Shown piece after piece: positions 9,321 through 17,897 of a stretch of 64,000 nt of DNA. The first letter of the stretch is position 1; every line of letters starts with the position of its first letter. The translations under genes and the position numbers were made by a program. The stretch comes from Arcobacter sp. (GTDB lineage Bacteria; Campylobacterota; Campylobacteria; Campylobacterales; Arcobacteraceae): NCBI GenBank assembly GCA_002869565.1, contig PKUJ01000010.1:244883-308882 (forward strand). The letters run 5' to 3'. Under the pieces are notes generated by a model. The model saw only the letters and a program-made list of their open reading frames with translations, ran no database searches and was not told where the DNA came from.

Positions 9321-10099
9321 TATTTTTCCCAAACTTTCCATACAGCTTTATTTTCATTCCACATATTATTTAATATATTTTTATCTCTTAATGTATCCAT
9401 TGGCATCCAGAAGCCTTTATGTTTATAAGTATAAATTTCTCCATCTTTTGCTAGATTCTTTAAAGGTTCTTGTTCAAAAACTGTCTCATCACCTTGAAGA
9501 ATATAATCAAAAACTTTTGGTTCACACACAAAAAAACCTGCATTTATCCAACTACCATCACCTCTAGGTTTTTCTTGAAATTCTTTTACTTGACTAGTTG
9601 AAGAAATTTCAAGGGCCCCAAATCGTCCATCAGGTTGAGAAGAAGTCATAGTCATTGATTTTCCATGGCTTTTATGAAAACCTAATAATTCATCAATATT
9701 AATATTTGCAACACCATCTCCATATGTCAACATAAAAGGTTCATCACCTATAAATGACTGGGCACGTTTTATACGACCACCTGTCATACTATTAATTCCC
9801 GTATCTAAAAGAGTTACTTTCCAAGGTTCACTACTATTATTTAAAACTTCAATTTTATTTTCTTTTAAATCAATACTTATATCACTCTGATGTAAGAAAT
9901 AATTTGCAAAATACTCTTTTATGTAATAACCTTTATAACCTAAAAGAATTACAAATTCATTAATACCATAACTAGAATAGATTTTCATAATATGCCAAAG
10001 AATTGGTTTACCACCAATCTCAACCATTGGCTTAGGTCTTAAATCCGTCTCTTCACTCAATCTTGTACCAAAACCACCTGCTAATATTACAGCTTTCAC
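9320..10099 (-). CDS. rfbF: Glucose-1-phosphate cytidylyltransferase
   Basis: A 259-residue nucleotidyltransferase, full length for the family. The N-terminal 'KAVILAGGFGTRLSEETDL' with 'RPKPMVEIGGKPILWHIMK' is the CTP-binding signature of RfbF. 'LTYGDGVANINIDELL' (about 124-139) carries the metal-binding Asp, and 'WINAGFFVCEPKVFDYI' is also typical. It makes CDP-glucose from CTP and glucose-1-phosphate, the first step of the CDP-6-deoxyhexose branch. It is the first gene of a five-gene leftward operon (rfbF, rfbG, RmlC-like, DegT, GT2) with overlaps or very short gaps throughout. Confidence 0.93.
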   Translation of the reverse strand: MKAVILAGGFGTRLSEETDLRPKPMVEIGGKPILWHIMKIYSSYGINEFVILLGYKGYYIKEYFANYFLHQSDISIDLKENKIEVLNNSSEPWKVTLLDTGINSMTGGRIKRAQSFIGDEPFMLTYGDGVANINIDELLGFHKSHGKSMTMTSSQPDGRFGALEISSTSQVKEFQEKPRGDGSWINAGFFVCEPKVFDYILQGDETVFEQEPLKNLAKDGEIYTYKHKGFWMPMDTLRDKNILNNMWNENKAVWKVWEK

Positions 10100-10273
10100 A
10101 CCAATTCCTTTTTTGAACTATCAATTTTTGTGATATTTTAATACAAACTACTTATTTTTTAGATAAAAAAACCTCAAAAAGTTTTTTTTTTTTATTATTT
10201 TAGCCAATAATAAATGCTATTATTAATACTAATATGATATTATAGCCCCTTTATTTTTAGGGATTAGATTAAA
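10100..10273. promoter_or_regulatory. Divergent promoter region between rfbF and the Wzy-like gene
   Basis: 174 bases separate the two outward-facing polysaccharide operons. The stretch is very AT-rich with a poly-T tract (about 10180-10194) and a TATTAT/TATAGC cluster near 10240. AGGGA lies about 11 bases before the ATG at 10274. No clear operator was recognised. Confidence 0.4.
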
Positions 10274-11494
10274 ATGCAAAACACTAAACAAGACCATAAT
10301 TTTTTATATTCATTTTTTTATCTTGTTTTATTTACTATGTCTTTATCAATTGTAAGTATTTCCATAGGGATGACTATTAGGGTAAGTCAACTCATGACTT
10401 TAGTGATGATAGGATTGGTTTTATTAACAGATTTAAAAGAAAATCGATTAAATAATGTACTATTAATCTTTTTTGTTTTTTTTGGCATTCTTTTAACCCT
10501 GATTAGTAAAAATTCATCTTTTGCAAAAATAGGTGAAATAAAATTTATTATAAAGTACCTTGTCCTCTTTCCTTCAATTTTCTATATTGCTTATTGGGTG
10601 ATTCAAAATTACAAAGTAGATAAATTCATAGAAATGATAGAAAAAGTTCTAGTCGCATATTTAATGATGGCTTTTTTCTTAGCAATATACCCTGTAAGTT
10701 TTTTATATAATGATAGAGGGGAACTTAGTGGATTTCAAGGTACATTTTTAGAAACGGGTTGGTTTGCTCTAGTTGTAGGTTCATTTCTTTTAACATCTGT
10801 ACTTTTGCGTCTTGACTTCAAGCTTAAGTTTTCAAAATGGCAATATATACTTTATTTTATAAGTACGATAAGCATTGTTTTGTCTAAAAATAAAACAGTA
10901 TGGGTTTCATTGTTATTGATTCTTCTATTTTTAATAATAATTAAATCTTTCATTTCAAATAGAGATATAATAAAAACATCAGTTATTAAATTAATTAATT
11001 TCAATTCCTTTAATCTTGTTTTCCTTATTTTAGTTTTAGTTTTAGTTTTCTTTGGGGTTAATTCAATACTTGAAGACCCTATTGTAAGTATAGCCATGCT
11101 TGAAGAAAAAATTCAAGATGAAAGAGGAAAAGCTTTTCTTGTGGCAATAAATTTACTTCAAAATAGCAATTGGATTGGTGGTTATGGTTTTGGGTTTATA
11201 GAACAATATTTCGAAGTTTATACAGATGAAATTATTGGATTAGGTGGTGGCTCAGGAATGATTTTTAATTCCTATTTGGATATTTGGATTTCAGTAAGTT
11301 TAATAGGACTATTTTTTCATATTTTATTATTGAGAATCTCATTTAGCACTTCACATCTTTTTACTATGATTATTCCATTTTATTGGTTTATAGCGGCAAA
11401 TACAAACCCAGCTATTGGCTCTGACTATTATTATCTATTTTTAGGACTATCTTATGGTTTTATTATCAAATATAAAAAAGAATTAAGCATATGA
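10274..11494 (+). CDS. Wzy-like O-antigen/polysaccharide polymerase or ligase
   Basis: A 406-residue protein with about 10-12 hydrophobic helices. A large loop between late helices holds 'DERGKAFLVAINLLQNSNWIGGYGFGFIEQYFEVYTDEIIGLGGGSGMIFNSYLD', the layout seen in the O-antigen ligase/polymerase (Wzy_C) superfamily, where a periplasmic loop bears the active residues. Sequence conservation in Wzy is low, so the call rests on topology, the loop and context. It begins a rightward operon; its stop overlaps the next start (ATGA at 11491-11494). It would join lipid-linked repeat units in the periplasm after flipping by the Wzx-like protein. A WaaL-type ligase is the main alternative. Confidence 0.7.
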   Translation: MQNTKQDHNFLYSFFYLVLFTMSLSIVSISIGMTIRVSQLMTLVMIGLVLLTDLKENRLNNVLLIFFVFFGILLTLISKNSSFAKIGEIKFIIKYLVLFPSIFYIAYWVIQNYKVDKFIEMIEKVLVAYLMMAFFLAIYPVSFLYNDRGELSGFQGTFLETGWFALVVGSFLLTSVLLRLDFKLKFSKWQYILYFISTISIVLSKNKTVWVSLLLILLFLIIIKSFISNRDIIKTSVIKLINFNSFNLVFLILVLVLVFFGVNSILEDPIVSIAMLEEKIQDERGKAFLVAINLLQNSNWIGGYGFGFIEQYFEVYTDEIIGLGGGSGMIFNSYLDIWISVSLIGLFFHILLLRISFSTSHLFTMIIPFYWFIAANTNPAIGSDYYYLFLGLSYGFIIKYKKELSI

Positions 11495-12669
11495 AAAAAA
11501 TTGCTTTTGTTGCAACTGGTTATATTTTAAAATATGATGGAATCAGTGTTTTTACAGAAAATTTATTATTTGAATTTCTGCAACTTATAAATAAAGAAAA
11601 AGATTCCTTCATCATTGATATATACATTGGTAAAAGTGCTTTAAAACTCTTAAAACAAAGAGTATGCACATCAAATATAACTCAACATCAAATAAATTTT
11701 ATAGAAGTTAATGATAGCCGTTTTGTAACAAAAATATTAGATTTGAATTTTAAACTTATAATAAGAGGTAAATATGAATTAATTTTTATGACAAATTTCA
11801 TGCCGACTCTTGCTTTACCCTCTAAAACGATCAAAACTATTCACGATTTCTCAGTAAATAATTTTAGTGAATTATATTCAAAAAGCTATTTAAAATATCA
11901 TAATATGCTATTGTGGTATGGTAAGCTTTTTGATTATGGTATTGCATATATTTCTTCCACGACATTAGAAGATCTTGGAAAATTTCATGGAATTAATCAT
12001 CGAAATAAAACCCTTCTACATTTACCTAATGGAATACCTTTTAAAGTCCAGAATTATGACCGTCCTAATGATGAAATAAGTTTTCTAAAATACACAAGTA
12101 AAAACTTAGAACTTCTTGTAGTAGGAAGAATAAATAAACATAAAGGATTTGATCGAATTCTAGAATTTTTATCATACTTTGATCAATCAACAGAACAAAA
12201 AAATTTTAATTTAATTACATTAAATATTGTAGGAAAACAAACAGCAGAAACATCACAAATTTTTAAAGATTTAAGACTAGAGAACATTAAACTAAAATTT
12301 CATGGATTTCTTGAAGACAAGCAATTAAATGAATTGTATAAAGCATCACATTTTTGTCTTTTCTTATCTAGAAATGAAGGATACGGTATTCCTTTAGTTG
12401 AAGCTATGTGGTTTAAATCTATTCCAATTATTTCAAATATACCTATTTTCAATGAAATTATGTCAGATAGATATCCAAAATTTGATGATAAAACTAACTA
12501 TAATTCTAGTATTGTTAATTTTATATTTAAAATATATACAGATACCGATTATTTATATCAAATACGTGAATTCTTAGAATTTATAGTTAATAAAGAACAG
12601 AATGGATACAAAACTGCTTCAAAAAATTTAATTCAATATATTCACAAACTTTGCCAGGAGAAATCATGA
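11491..12669 (+). CDS. Family 4/1 glycosyltransferase (GT-B)
   Basis: A 392-residue GT-B glycosyltransferase. The C-terminal domain has the donor-site pattern 'LELLVVGRINKHKGFDRILEFL' (about 205-226) and the EX7E motif 'EGYGIPLVE' (E296-E304) within 'CLFLSRNEGYGIPLVEAM'. It transfers a sugar with retention at the cytoplasmic side of the membrane. Its ATG overlaps the upstream stop (ATGA), and its own stop overlaps the next ATG at 12666, so the genes are translationally coupled. Acceptor and donor are unknown. Confidence 0.87.
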   Translation: MKKIAFVATGYILKYDGISVFTENLLFEFLQLINKEKDSFIIDIYIGKSALKLLKQRVCTSNITQHQINFIEVNDSRFVTKILDLNFKLIIRGKYELIFMTNFMPTLALPSKTIKTIHDFSVNNFSELYSKSYLKYHNMLLWYGKLFDYGIAYISSTTLEDLGKFHGINHRNKTLLHLPNGIPFKVQNYDRPNDEISFLKYTSKNLELLVVGRINKHKGFDRILEFLSYFDQSTEQKNFNLITLNIVGKQTAETSQIFKDLRLENIKLKFHGFLEDKQLNELYKASHFCLFLSRNEGYGIPLVEAMWFKSIPIISNIPIFNEIMSDRYPKFDDKTNYNSSIVNFIFKIYTDTDYLYQIREFLEFIVNKEQNGYKTASKNLIQYIHKLCQEKS

Positions 12670-13442
12670 CAAATAAAACAAAAGTTTTTATATCTATAGT
12701 TTCACATAATCAAGAAAATCTAATTATTGATAATTTTCAATTTTTAGATTTAAAAAATGATATTTTTGATATAAATATTTGTCTTATAGATAATACAAGT
12801 TCAAATATACTTAAAACTTTCGCACAAGACAAACAATATATATACTTTAACGATGGCAATATAAGAGGTTTTGGAGCAAATCATAATAAAGCTTTTGAAA
12901 TCACAAAAGCAAAAGATGATGACATATTTATTGTATGTAATCCAGACATAATTTTAGAAAAAGATCAACTCATTGGCATGCTAAAATCTTTCATTCAAAC
13001 AAAAAGTGAACTAGAAAGTGTTAGATGTTATTATGATAGAGAAAAGGCTGATTTATCAAATCCAGATCGTTATTTTCCCTGTATCTTAAATTTTGTTTTT
13101 TCAATTCTTTTAAAAAAACGTTTCCACTATGGAAATAATTATGAAAATAAAAATCCAGAATGGGTATCGGGTGAATTCATGTTATGGAAAGCTTCATCAT
13201 ATAAAAAAATTAATGGTTTTGACGAAGATTTTTTCATGTATGTAGAAGATATTGATATATGTTACCGCGCTCACGAAGCCAACATTAAAATTTCTCATGA
13301 TCCAAGCCATTATATAATACATGAAACACAAATGGCAAGTCGTAAAATTCTTTCTAAAAGTTTTTTAAGTCATTTAGGTTCGGTTTTTAGATATTTACAT
13401 AAACATAAAATAATCTGTTTACTTAAAAAGGCACCACGATGA
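12666..13442 (+). CDS. Family 2 glycosyltransferase, rhamnosyltransferase-like
   Basis: A 258-residue GT-A protein. It shows 'FISIVSHNQENLI' at the start, 'NDGNIRGFGANHNKAF' (the N-x-G-x-G-x-x-N block of rhamnosyltransferase-like GT2 enzymes), 'IVCNPDIILEKD' in the DxD position, and the acceptor region 'WVSGEFMLWKASSYKKINGFDEDFFMYVEDIDICYR'. A TTG at 12651 would extend it by five residues, but the ATG at 12666 has GGAG at 12657-12660 and overlaps the GT4 stop as ATGA, so 12666 is chosen. It probably adds a deoxy-sugar to the repeat unit. Confidence 0.87.
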   Translation: MTNKTKVFISIVSHNQENLIIDNFQFLDLKNDIFDINICLIDNTSSNILKTFAQDKQYIYFNDGNIRGFGANHNKAFEITKAKDDDIFIVCNPDIILEKDQLIGMLKSFIQTKSELESVRCYYDREKADLSNPDRYFPCILNFVFSILLKKRFHYGNNYENKNPEWVSGEFMLWKASSYKKINGFDEDFFMYVEDIDICYRAHEANIKISHDPSHYIIHETQMASRKILSKSFLSHLGSVFRYLHKHKIICLLKKAPR

Positions 13443-15571
13443 AAATATTAATCCTCTTTCTCTATTTATTTTTTGTTTCAAATGAGCTATTTGCAACAAC
13501 ATACGAAATAAAAACTTTAAAAGATGAGCCTCATAATAAAGCAAAAAATATTTTACTTGATTATCTAAATGATATAGATATTTCCATTATTAATAATACC
13601 TCTAAAAATAATTTAGAATCTGTAAATTTTATAATAGCAACAAATGAGCAAATAGAAGAATATAATGAAAATATTTATCATGAAATCAATAACTTTAAAC
13701 ATGATGGTTTTATAATCAAATCTAACAAGAATTCAATTATTATCGTAGGGAAAAATAAACGAAGTCTAATTTATGGAGTATATCAATTTTTAGAAACATA
13801 CATTGGAGTACAATTTCTTTCATCAAACTTTGAGATTAAACCTAAAAAAATAACCTTAAATATAGAAGATATAAACTTAAGTAGCCAAGCTCGTTTTAAC
13901 TATCGTGAAATTTTCATCAAAGAATTAGACAATGATGAATTTGCACTAAAACTAAAACTCAATGGAAACTTTGGACATAGAGCAAAAAAAGAGAATCCTT
14001 ATTTCATCAATATTTATAATAACTATAGTCCATTTAAACTTATTCCTCCACGGTATGAAAGTCTTTATCCAAAGTATTTTTGTGATGGTCAACTTGATTT
14101 CTCTATTAAAAAACTACAAAATATTTCCAGCGAAAATTTTAAAAAAAGTATTAAAAATTTAGAAAATGGAAATACAAATTTCTATTATTTACCTCATGAG
14201 GATAATCTTTCTTATTGTCAATCGAAAGAGAGTAATCAAATAAATAAAAAACACCAATCTACTAGTGCGTCAGTTCTAGAATTTACAAATACAATTGCAA
14301 AAAATAATCCAGGAGCTCAAATACTTTTTGAAGCTTATCAATGGACAAGAAAAGCACCCAAAAATTTTCCAAAACTCTCGCCTAACTTAAACGTCTTTTT
14401 TTCAGATATTGAAGCTGATTTTTCACAAGCTCTTGATTCTAAAAAAAACAAAAGTATTCTAAATGACTTAAAATCTTGGAGAAAATACAGTGATAATATT
14501 TTTATTTGGCATTATATAAGTAATTTTAATGGCTATTTACAACCTTTTCCAAATATCAAAACAACTGCAGAAAATATTAAATTATTTGACAAAATAGAAG
14601 AAATAAATAGTATATTTTTACAAGGTGCTTATGGGACTAAGAAAAGTAATCTTGCAAACTTAAGAGCCTGGGTTTTTTCAAAACTTTTATGGAATCCACA
14701 ATTAAATGTTCAAAAGTTAATAACACAATATGTAAAACTCTATTATGGACAAGCTTCAGAAGAAGTATTAGAGTATTTAGAATTACTTGAAAATTCAGTT
14801 AAAAGTACAAAAAGTACTCTTCTTGTAAAAACATCAATTAATGAACCTTATTTAAATTCTATTTTTATTAAGAAAGCAAAAAATATACTAGAAAAAGCTT
14901 TATTAAAAACTCAAGGAACTCCTTATTTTAATCATATAATAGAACTCTATTCCGGTTTATATTATGTTGAATTAATGAAAGGTTCTATTTCAAATAAAGA
15001 TAAAAAGTTTTTTTTAAATTATTTAGAAACCTCAGGTCTTGAACAATTATCAGAAGGTATGTCATTAGTTGATGTCAAACAATATCTTAAGATTAAAAAA
15101 AGAACTCCTTTAGTTCCTAAAATAGTTCAAAATGATACAAAAGAGGTTCAGTGGATAGATTTTCAAGAGTATAGTTTAAAATTATGTTGTTCAACTTTAG
15201 TTGAAGATAAACTTGCATCCTCTCATAGTGCAGTAAAAATGAAAGGAATTCAATCAGACTGGGGAGTTCAACTTGATTTAAATATGATACCTAAAGGGAA
15301 ATGGCATATTTATGCAAATGTCCGCATAGAAAAGAATAGTAACAGTTCAATTCTAGATAATATGAGACCGGCAATTTATTATGGGATTTATCCAAAAGAA
15401 ATAAGAAATTTTTCATTTTTCAATACTTTAAAAGACGAAAAATATCATGAAGTAAAAGTTGCGTCATTAGATATAAAAGAAAATGAACCTGGTCAAATTT
15501 GGATTCGTCCGCCTGAAGATGAAAATATTAAGTATATATTTATTGATCGAATCTTTATAATCAAACAATAA
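13439..15571 (+). CDS. Secreted DUF4838 / glucuronidase-like glycoside hydrolase-related protein
   Basis: A 710-residue protein with a clear signal peptide (residues 1-19, ending 'NELFATTYE'). An N-terminal alpha-glucuronidase-like domain follows ('GFIIKSNKNSIIIVGKNKRSLIYGVYQFLETYIGVQFL', about 91-128). A central DUF4838-like TIM-barrel section comes next, with 'FEAYQWTRKAPKNFPKLSPNLNVFFSDIEADF' and 'DNIFIWHYISNFNGYLQPFPNI'. The C-terminal 140 residues look like a beta-sandwich, perhaps carbohydrate binding. DUF4838 proteins are related to glycoside hydrolases, but their substrates are mostly unknown. As the last gene of the polymerase/glycosyltransferase operon (ATGA overlap at 13439) it probably trims or processes the exported glycan in the periplasm. 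That role is inferred from position only. Confidence 0.7.
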   Translation: MKILILFLYLFFVSNELFATTYEIKTLKDEPHNKAKNILLDYLNDIDISIINNTSKNNLESVNFIIATNEQIEEYNENIYHEINNFKHDGFIIKSNKNSIIIVGKNKRSLIYGVYQFLETYIGVQFLSSNFEIKPKKITLNIEDINLSSQARFNYREIFIKELDNDEFALKLKLNGNFGHRAKKENPYFINIYNNYSPFKLIPPRYESLYPKYFCDGQLDFSIKKLQNISSENFKKSIKNLENGNTNFYYLPHEDNLSYCQSKESNQINKKHQSTSASVLEFTNTIAKNNPGAQILFEAYQWTRKAPKNFPKLSPNLNVFFSDIEADFSQALDSKKNKSILNDLKSWRKYSDNIFIWHYISNFNGYLQPFPNIKTTAENIKLFDKIEEINSIFLQGAYGTKKSNLANLRAWVFSKLLWNPQLNVQKLITQYVKLYYGQASEEVLEYLELLENSVKSTKSTLLVKTSINEPYLNSIFIKKAKNILEKALLKTQGTPYFNHIIELYSGLYYVELMKGSISNKDKKFFLNYLETSGLEQLSEGMSLVDVKQYLKIKKRTPLVPKIVQNDTKEVQWIDFQEYSLKLCCSTLVEDKLASSHSAVKMKGIQSDWGVQLDLNMIPKGKWHIYANVRIEKNSNSSILDNMRPAIYYGIYPKEIRNFSFFNTLKDEKYHEVKVASLDIKENEPGQIWIRPPEDENIKYIFIDRIFIIKQ

Positions 15572-15575
15572 GTGA

Positions 15576-16235
15576 TTATAAAGTGATTCGAATTCCAATA
15601 CTAGGAGTTATTCTCCATCTTTCTTCTTGAAAATATTCATTGATTATATTTTTTCTAACCAAACTATCATCATAATTTCCTAAAAATCTTTTTTGAAAGT
15701 TTATATTACTCTTATAATCAGGTTTAAAACTTTTTAGAAGTTTAGTATAAAGTTTTCCATTATAATCAAGTATAAATCTATCAGAACGACCGCCATAAAG
15801 ATATATTATTGATAAATATAAATCATTGTTGATTTTAAAAGTTTTAAAACTATAAGAAGAGATATCAAACTCTTCGACAGTTTTCATAGAATCAAGTTTT
15901 AACTGACTTTTAACATTTGATTCAAAAAAACCACTCGCTAAACCATTCCATTTACAATCACTAGATAAATTAATATACTCAATAAATAAACGTCCATACT
16001 CTTTATTTTCATCAGATAAAGTATAGGAATTTGGGTTACAAGAAAATGAGTTATGATATTTAATAATTGGATTAGTAAGTTCAATAGGTATTATATTTTT
16101 AGCATCTTTACCAAAATAAATTGTTTTATCATTACTTGAATACTTATAAACAGAATTTACTGAAGAGCAAGATGTAATAAAAAGTAGCAAAACTGTTATA
16201 ATTAAAATTTTATATATATTAGTCATAATCTGCAC
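15576..16235 (-). CDS. Lipoprotein of unknown function, related to its upstream neighbour
   Basis: A 219-residue protein with a lipoprotein signal: hydrophobic stretch then 'FITSCSSV' with Cys at about residue 23. The start is a GTG at 16235, which has GGAG seven bases upstream; the ATG at 16226 is possible but its ribosome site would be too far. The block 'SYSFKTFKINNDLYLSIIYLYGG' and the C-terminal part match the next gene upstream (16219-16785), so the two are tandem paralogues, one lipidated and one apparently not. No family is recognised. Its stop lies four bases after that of the convergent DUF4838 gene. Confidence 0.7.
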   Translation of the reverse strand: MQIMTNIYKILIITVLLLFITSCSSVNSVYKYSSNDKTIYFGKDAKNIIPIELTNPIIKYHNSFSCNPNSYTLSDENKEYGRLFIEYINLSSDCKWNGLASGFFESNVKSQLKLDSMKTVEEFDISSYSFKTFKINNDLYLSIIYLYGGRSDRFILDYNGKLYTKLLKSFKPDYKSNINFQKRFLGNYDDSLVRKNIINEYFQEERWRITPSIGIRITL

Positions 16236-16785
16236 GAAAAAACTCCCTAAGACAATTCTCTTTTACCATTGATATATTAAAATTTATATCACCTTTTTCT
16301 TCATTTTTAAACTTATATTCATAATTAGCATCTAATCTACATAATAAATTTTTATATAAATTGCTTTTTGTATCAAAAATAATTATATCTGAAATTCCTG
16401 TTGATATATATATCATGTGAATTATAAAAGAGTTATCTATTTTATAAGTTTTAAAAGTATAATTTCCTATTTCTTTTTTTTCTATGGTTTCAAACTCTTT
16501 AATATTCAGTTTTTCTTTAAAAAAACTTTCATATAAAGATAGAACTTGTCCATTCCACTGGGAATTATCATCAATTCTAATATACTCTAAAAAAATATCT
16601 TTGGAATCTAAAGTATATGCTTCAAAAACAAAAGGATCATGTCTTGTCTTAATATTATATTGACCTAAATCATGTTCATAAAACTCATCAGTCTTAACTT
16701 TAAAATAAAGCTTATTATCTTCAAATTTATAAGTAGGTATTGATGCATTTGCAATGAATTTTGCTATTTTTTGAAAGAAGCCCAT
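16219..16785 (-). CDS. Hypothetical protein, paralogue of the adjacent lipoprotein
   Basis: A 188-residue protein rich in beta-prone segments. 'NYTFKTYKIDNSFIIHMIYISTGISDIIIFD' (about 116-146) lines up with the same region of the downstream lipoprotein. It begins 'MGFFQKIAKFIANASIPTYKFEDNKLYFKVKTDEF' and has no clear signal peptide, only a weak amphipathic N-terminus. The two genes overlap by 17 bases and are surely co-transcribed. I do not recognise a family. An intracellular/lipidated pair of the same fold may act together, but this is speculation. Confidence 0.6.
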   Translation of the reverse strand: MGFFQKIAKFIANASIPTYKFEDNKLYFKVKTDEFYEHDLGQYNIKTRHDPFVFEAYTLDSKDIFLEYIRIDDNSQWNGQVLSLYESFFKEKLNIKEFETIEKKEIGNYTFKTYKIDNSFIIHMIYISTGISDIIIFDTKSNLYKNLLCRLDANYEYKFKNEEKGDINFNISMVKENCLREFFRADYD

Positions 16786-16854
16786 TAAACATATCCAGAA
16801 ATTATTTTTTATTATACTTTATCATATTTACCAATACAATTCAAGGCTTTTTAC

Positions 16855-16868
16855 TTAAGTTAACTTAA
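16855..16868. promoter_or_regulatory. Palindrome before the 158-residue hypothetical gene
   Basis: A perfect 14-base palindrome TTAAGTTAACTTAA lies about 46 bases before the ATG at 16914, with TATAAT about 12 bases further on. It could be an operator at the -35 region. AAGTTAACTT also occurs before the second FemAB-like gene (about 4750). Confidence 0.35.
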
Positions 16869-16913
16869 TAAAAGAACGATATAATACAAACTATTTATTA
16901 ATTAGGACGTTTT

Positions 16914-17390
16914 ATGAATATAGAAGACTTTTTTACAAAAAATAAGATTATTGAAAATCTTGCAAAATACGAAACATATTATCAAATTGCACTTGGCAAA
17001 TTGATTTTTATATCTGGTGCTAAAGATATGTCTTATGAAGTTGATTTTAAATTAGCTTTAGGATCAATTTATGAACTTATAAATGATTTAAAAGAGTATA
17101 AAGATTTGGATTTAATTTTTGAAAAAGAGTTAGAAAAACAGACTTCAATGGATGTTGTTCAAAACTTTATAAATGAAAACATGCAACTAATTCAATCAAA
17201 AAATATCGCAATAGAACCTATAATAAATGATATAAATGATGACAAATATTTTAATGAAGCAATGATGAAAGTTTTTGATGAAAATCTAAAACTAAATCTA
17301 AAAAAATATGAAGATTTCATAACAGATACTTTAGCAAATCAAATAAATGAAGCCATATTAGAACTTTCAAAAACGAATTCAAACTCCTAA
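16914..17390 (+). CDS. Hypothetical acidic helical protein
   Basis: A 158-residue protein with no signal peptide or membrane helix. It is acidic and Asn/Lys/Glu-rich, and is predicted by eye to be almost all alpha-helix ('KYETYYQIALGKLIFISGAKDMSYEVDFKLALGSIYELINDLKEYKDLD'). A TATAAT-like -10 lies about 35 bases before the ATG. It stands alone between divergent and parallel neighbours. No family is recognised; an intact start, stop and codon pattern support a real gene. Confidence 0.55.
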   Translation: MNIEDFFTKNKIIENLAKYETYYQIALGKLIFISGAKDMSYEVDFKLALGSIYELINDLKEYKDLDLIFEKELEKQTSMDVVQNFINENMQLIQSKNIAIEPIINDINDDKYFNEAMMKVFDENLKLNLKKYEDFITDTLANQINEAILELSKTNSNS

Positions 17391-17407
17391 TTCTTTGTTA
17401 GTTTTAT

Positions 17408-17480
17408 AAATTTCTTAAGAAATTTTACTTGTGGATTAGTTATTGCATAGTTTAATCTTCCAAGAGTAAGATACTCTTTT
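17408..17480. promoter_or_regulatory. Palindrome and small hairpin between hypothetical gene and NifX-like gene
   Basis: The 114-base gap holds a perfect 18-base palindrome (AAATTTCTTAAGAAATTT, 17408-17425) and, at 17462-17478, a hairpin with arms AAGAGTA / TACTCTT, loop AGA, then TTT. The hairpin is 24 bases before the next ATG and could be a weak terminator or a translation control element. Confidence 0.35.
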
Positions 17481-17504
17481 AAATATATGAATAAGGTATA
17501 AAAT

Positions 17505-17897
17505 ATGAAAATCGCTATTCCAGTAAAAGATGAGAATTTATCTTTTTTTCCAAACGCAGGACATACTCCAAAGTTTGCAGTTTATACAATGACAGGTTCT
17601 GGTATGTTTAGATCATTTAAACTTGATGAAGTAAAAAACAATCCAAGAACAGATATAGATCATGATCATCCAGAAGAAGATCATGCATGTAATCATGATC
17701 ATGATGATGAAGAACATATAGAACAACACAACAAAATGGGAAGAGTTTTAACAGGATGTAACTATGTTGTTGTAAAAACAGCTTGTAAAAATACAGCTAA
17801 ATCTTTTACTTCACAAGGTATAAAATTAGTTAAATACAATGGTGAATCATTTCAAACAGATGCCATTTTAAAAGAAGTTTCTTCTAAATTTATTTAG
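17505..17897 (+). CDS. NifX/NifB-type iron-molybdenum cofactor-binding fold protein with His/Asp-rich insert
   Basis: A 130-residue protein of the dinitrogenase iron-molybdenum cofactor superfamily: 'MKIAIPVKDENLSFFPNAGHTPKFAVYTM' is the usual start and 'MGRVLTGCNYVVVKTACKNTAKSFTSQGIKLVKY' the usual second half. Between them (about 50-73) sits an insert with many His and Asp/Glu residues ('DHDHPEEDHACNHDHDDEEH') that looks able to bind metal ions. The core fold binds iron-sulfur or FeMo cluster precursors in nitrogen fixation, but many genomes carry stand-alone members with other, unknown roles. No nif gene is nearby. Its 3' end overlaps the convergent TPR gene by four bases. Confidence 0.8.
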   Translation: MKIAIPVKDENLSFFPNAGHTPKFAVYTMTGSGMFRSFKLDEVKNNPRTDIDHDHPEEDHACNHDHDDEEHIEQHNKMGRVLTGCNYVVVKTACKNTAKSFTSQGIKLVKYNGESFQTDAILKEVSSKFI

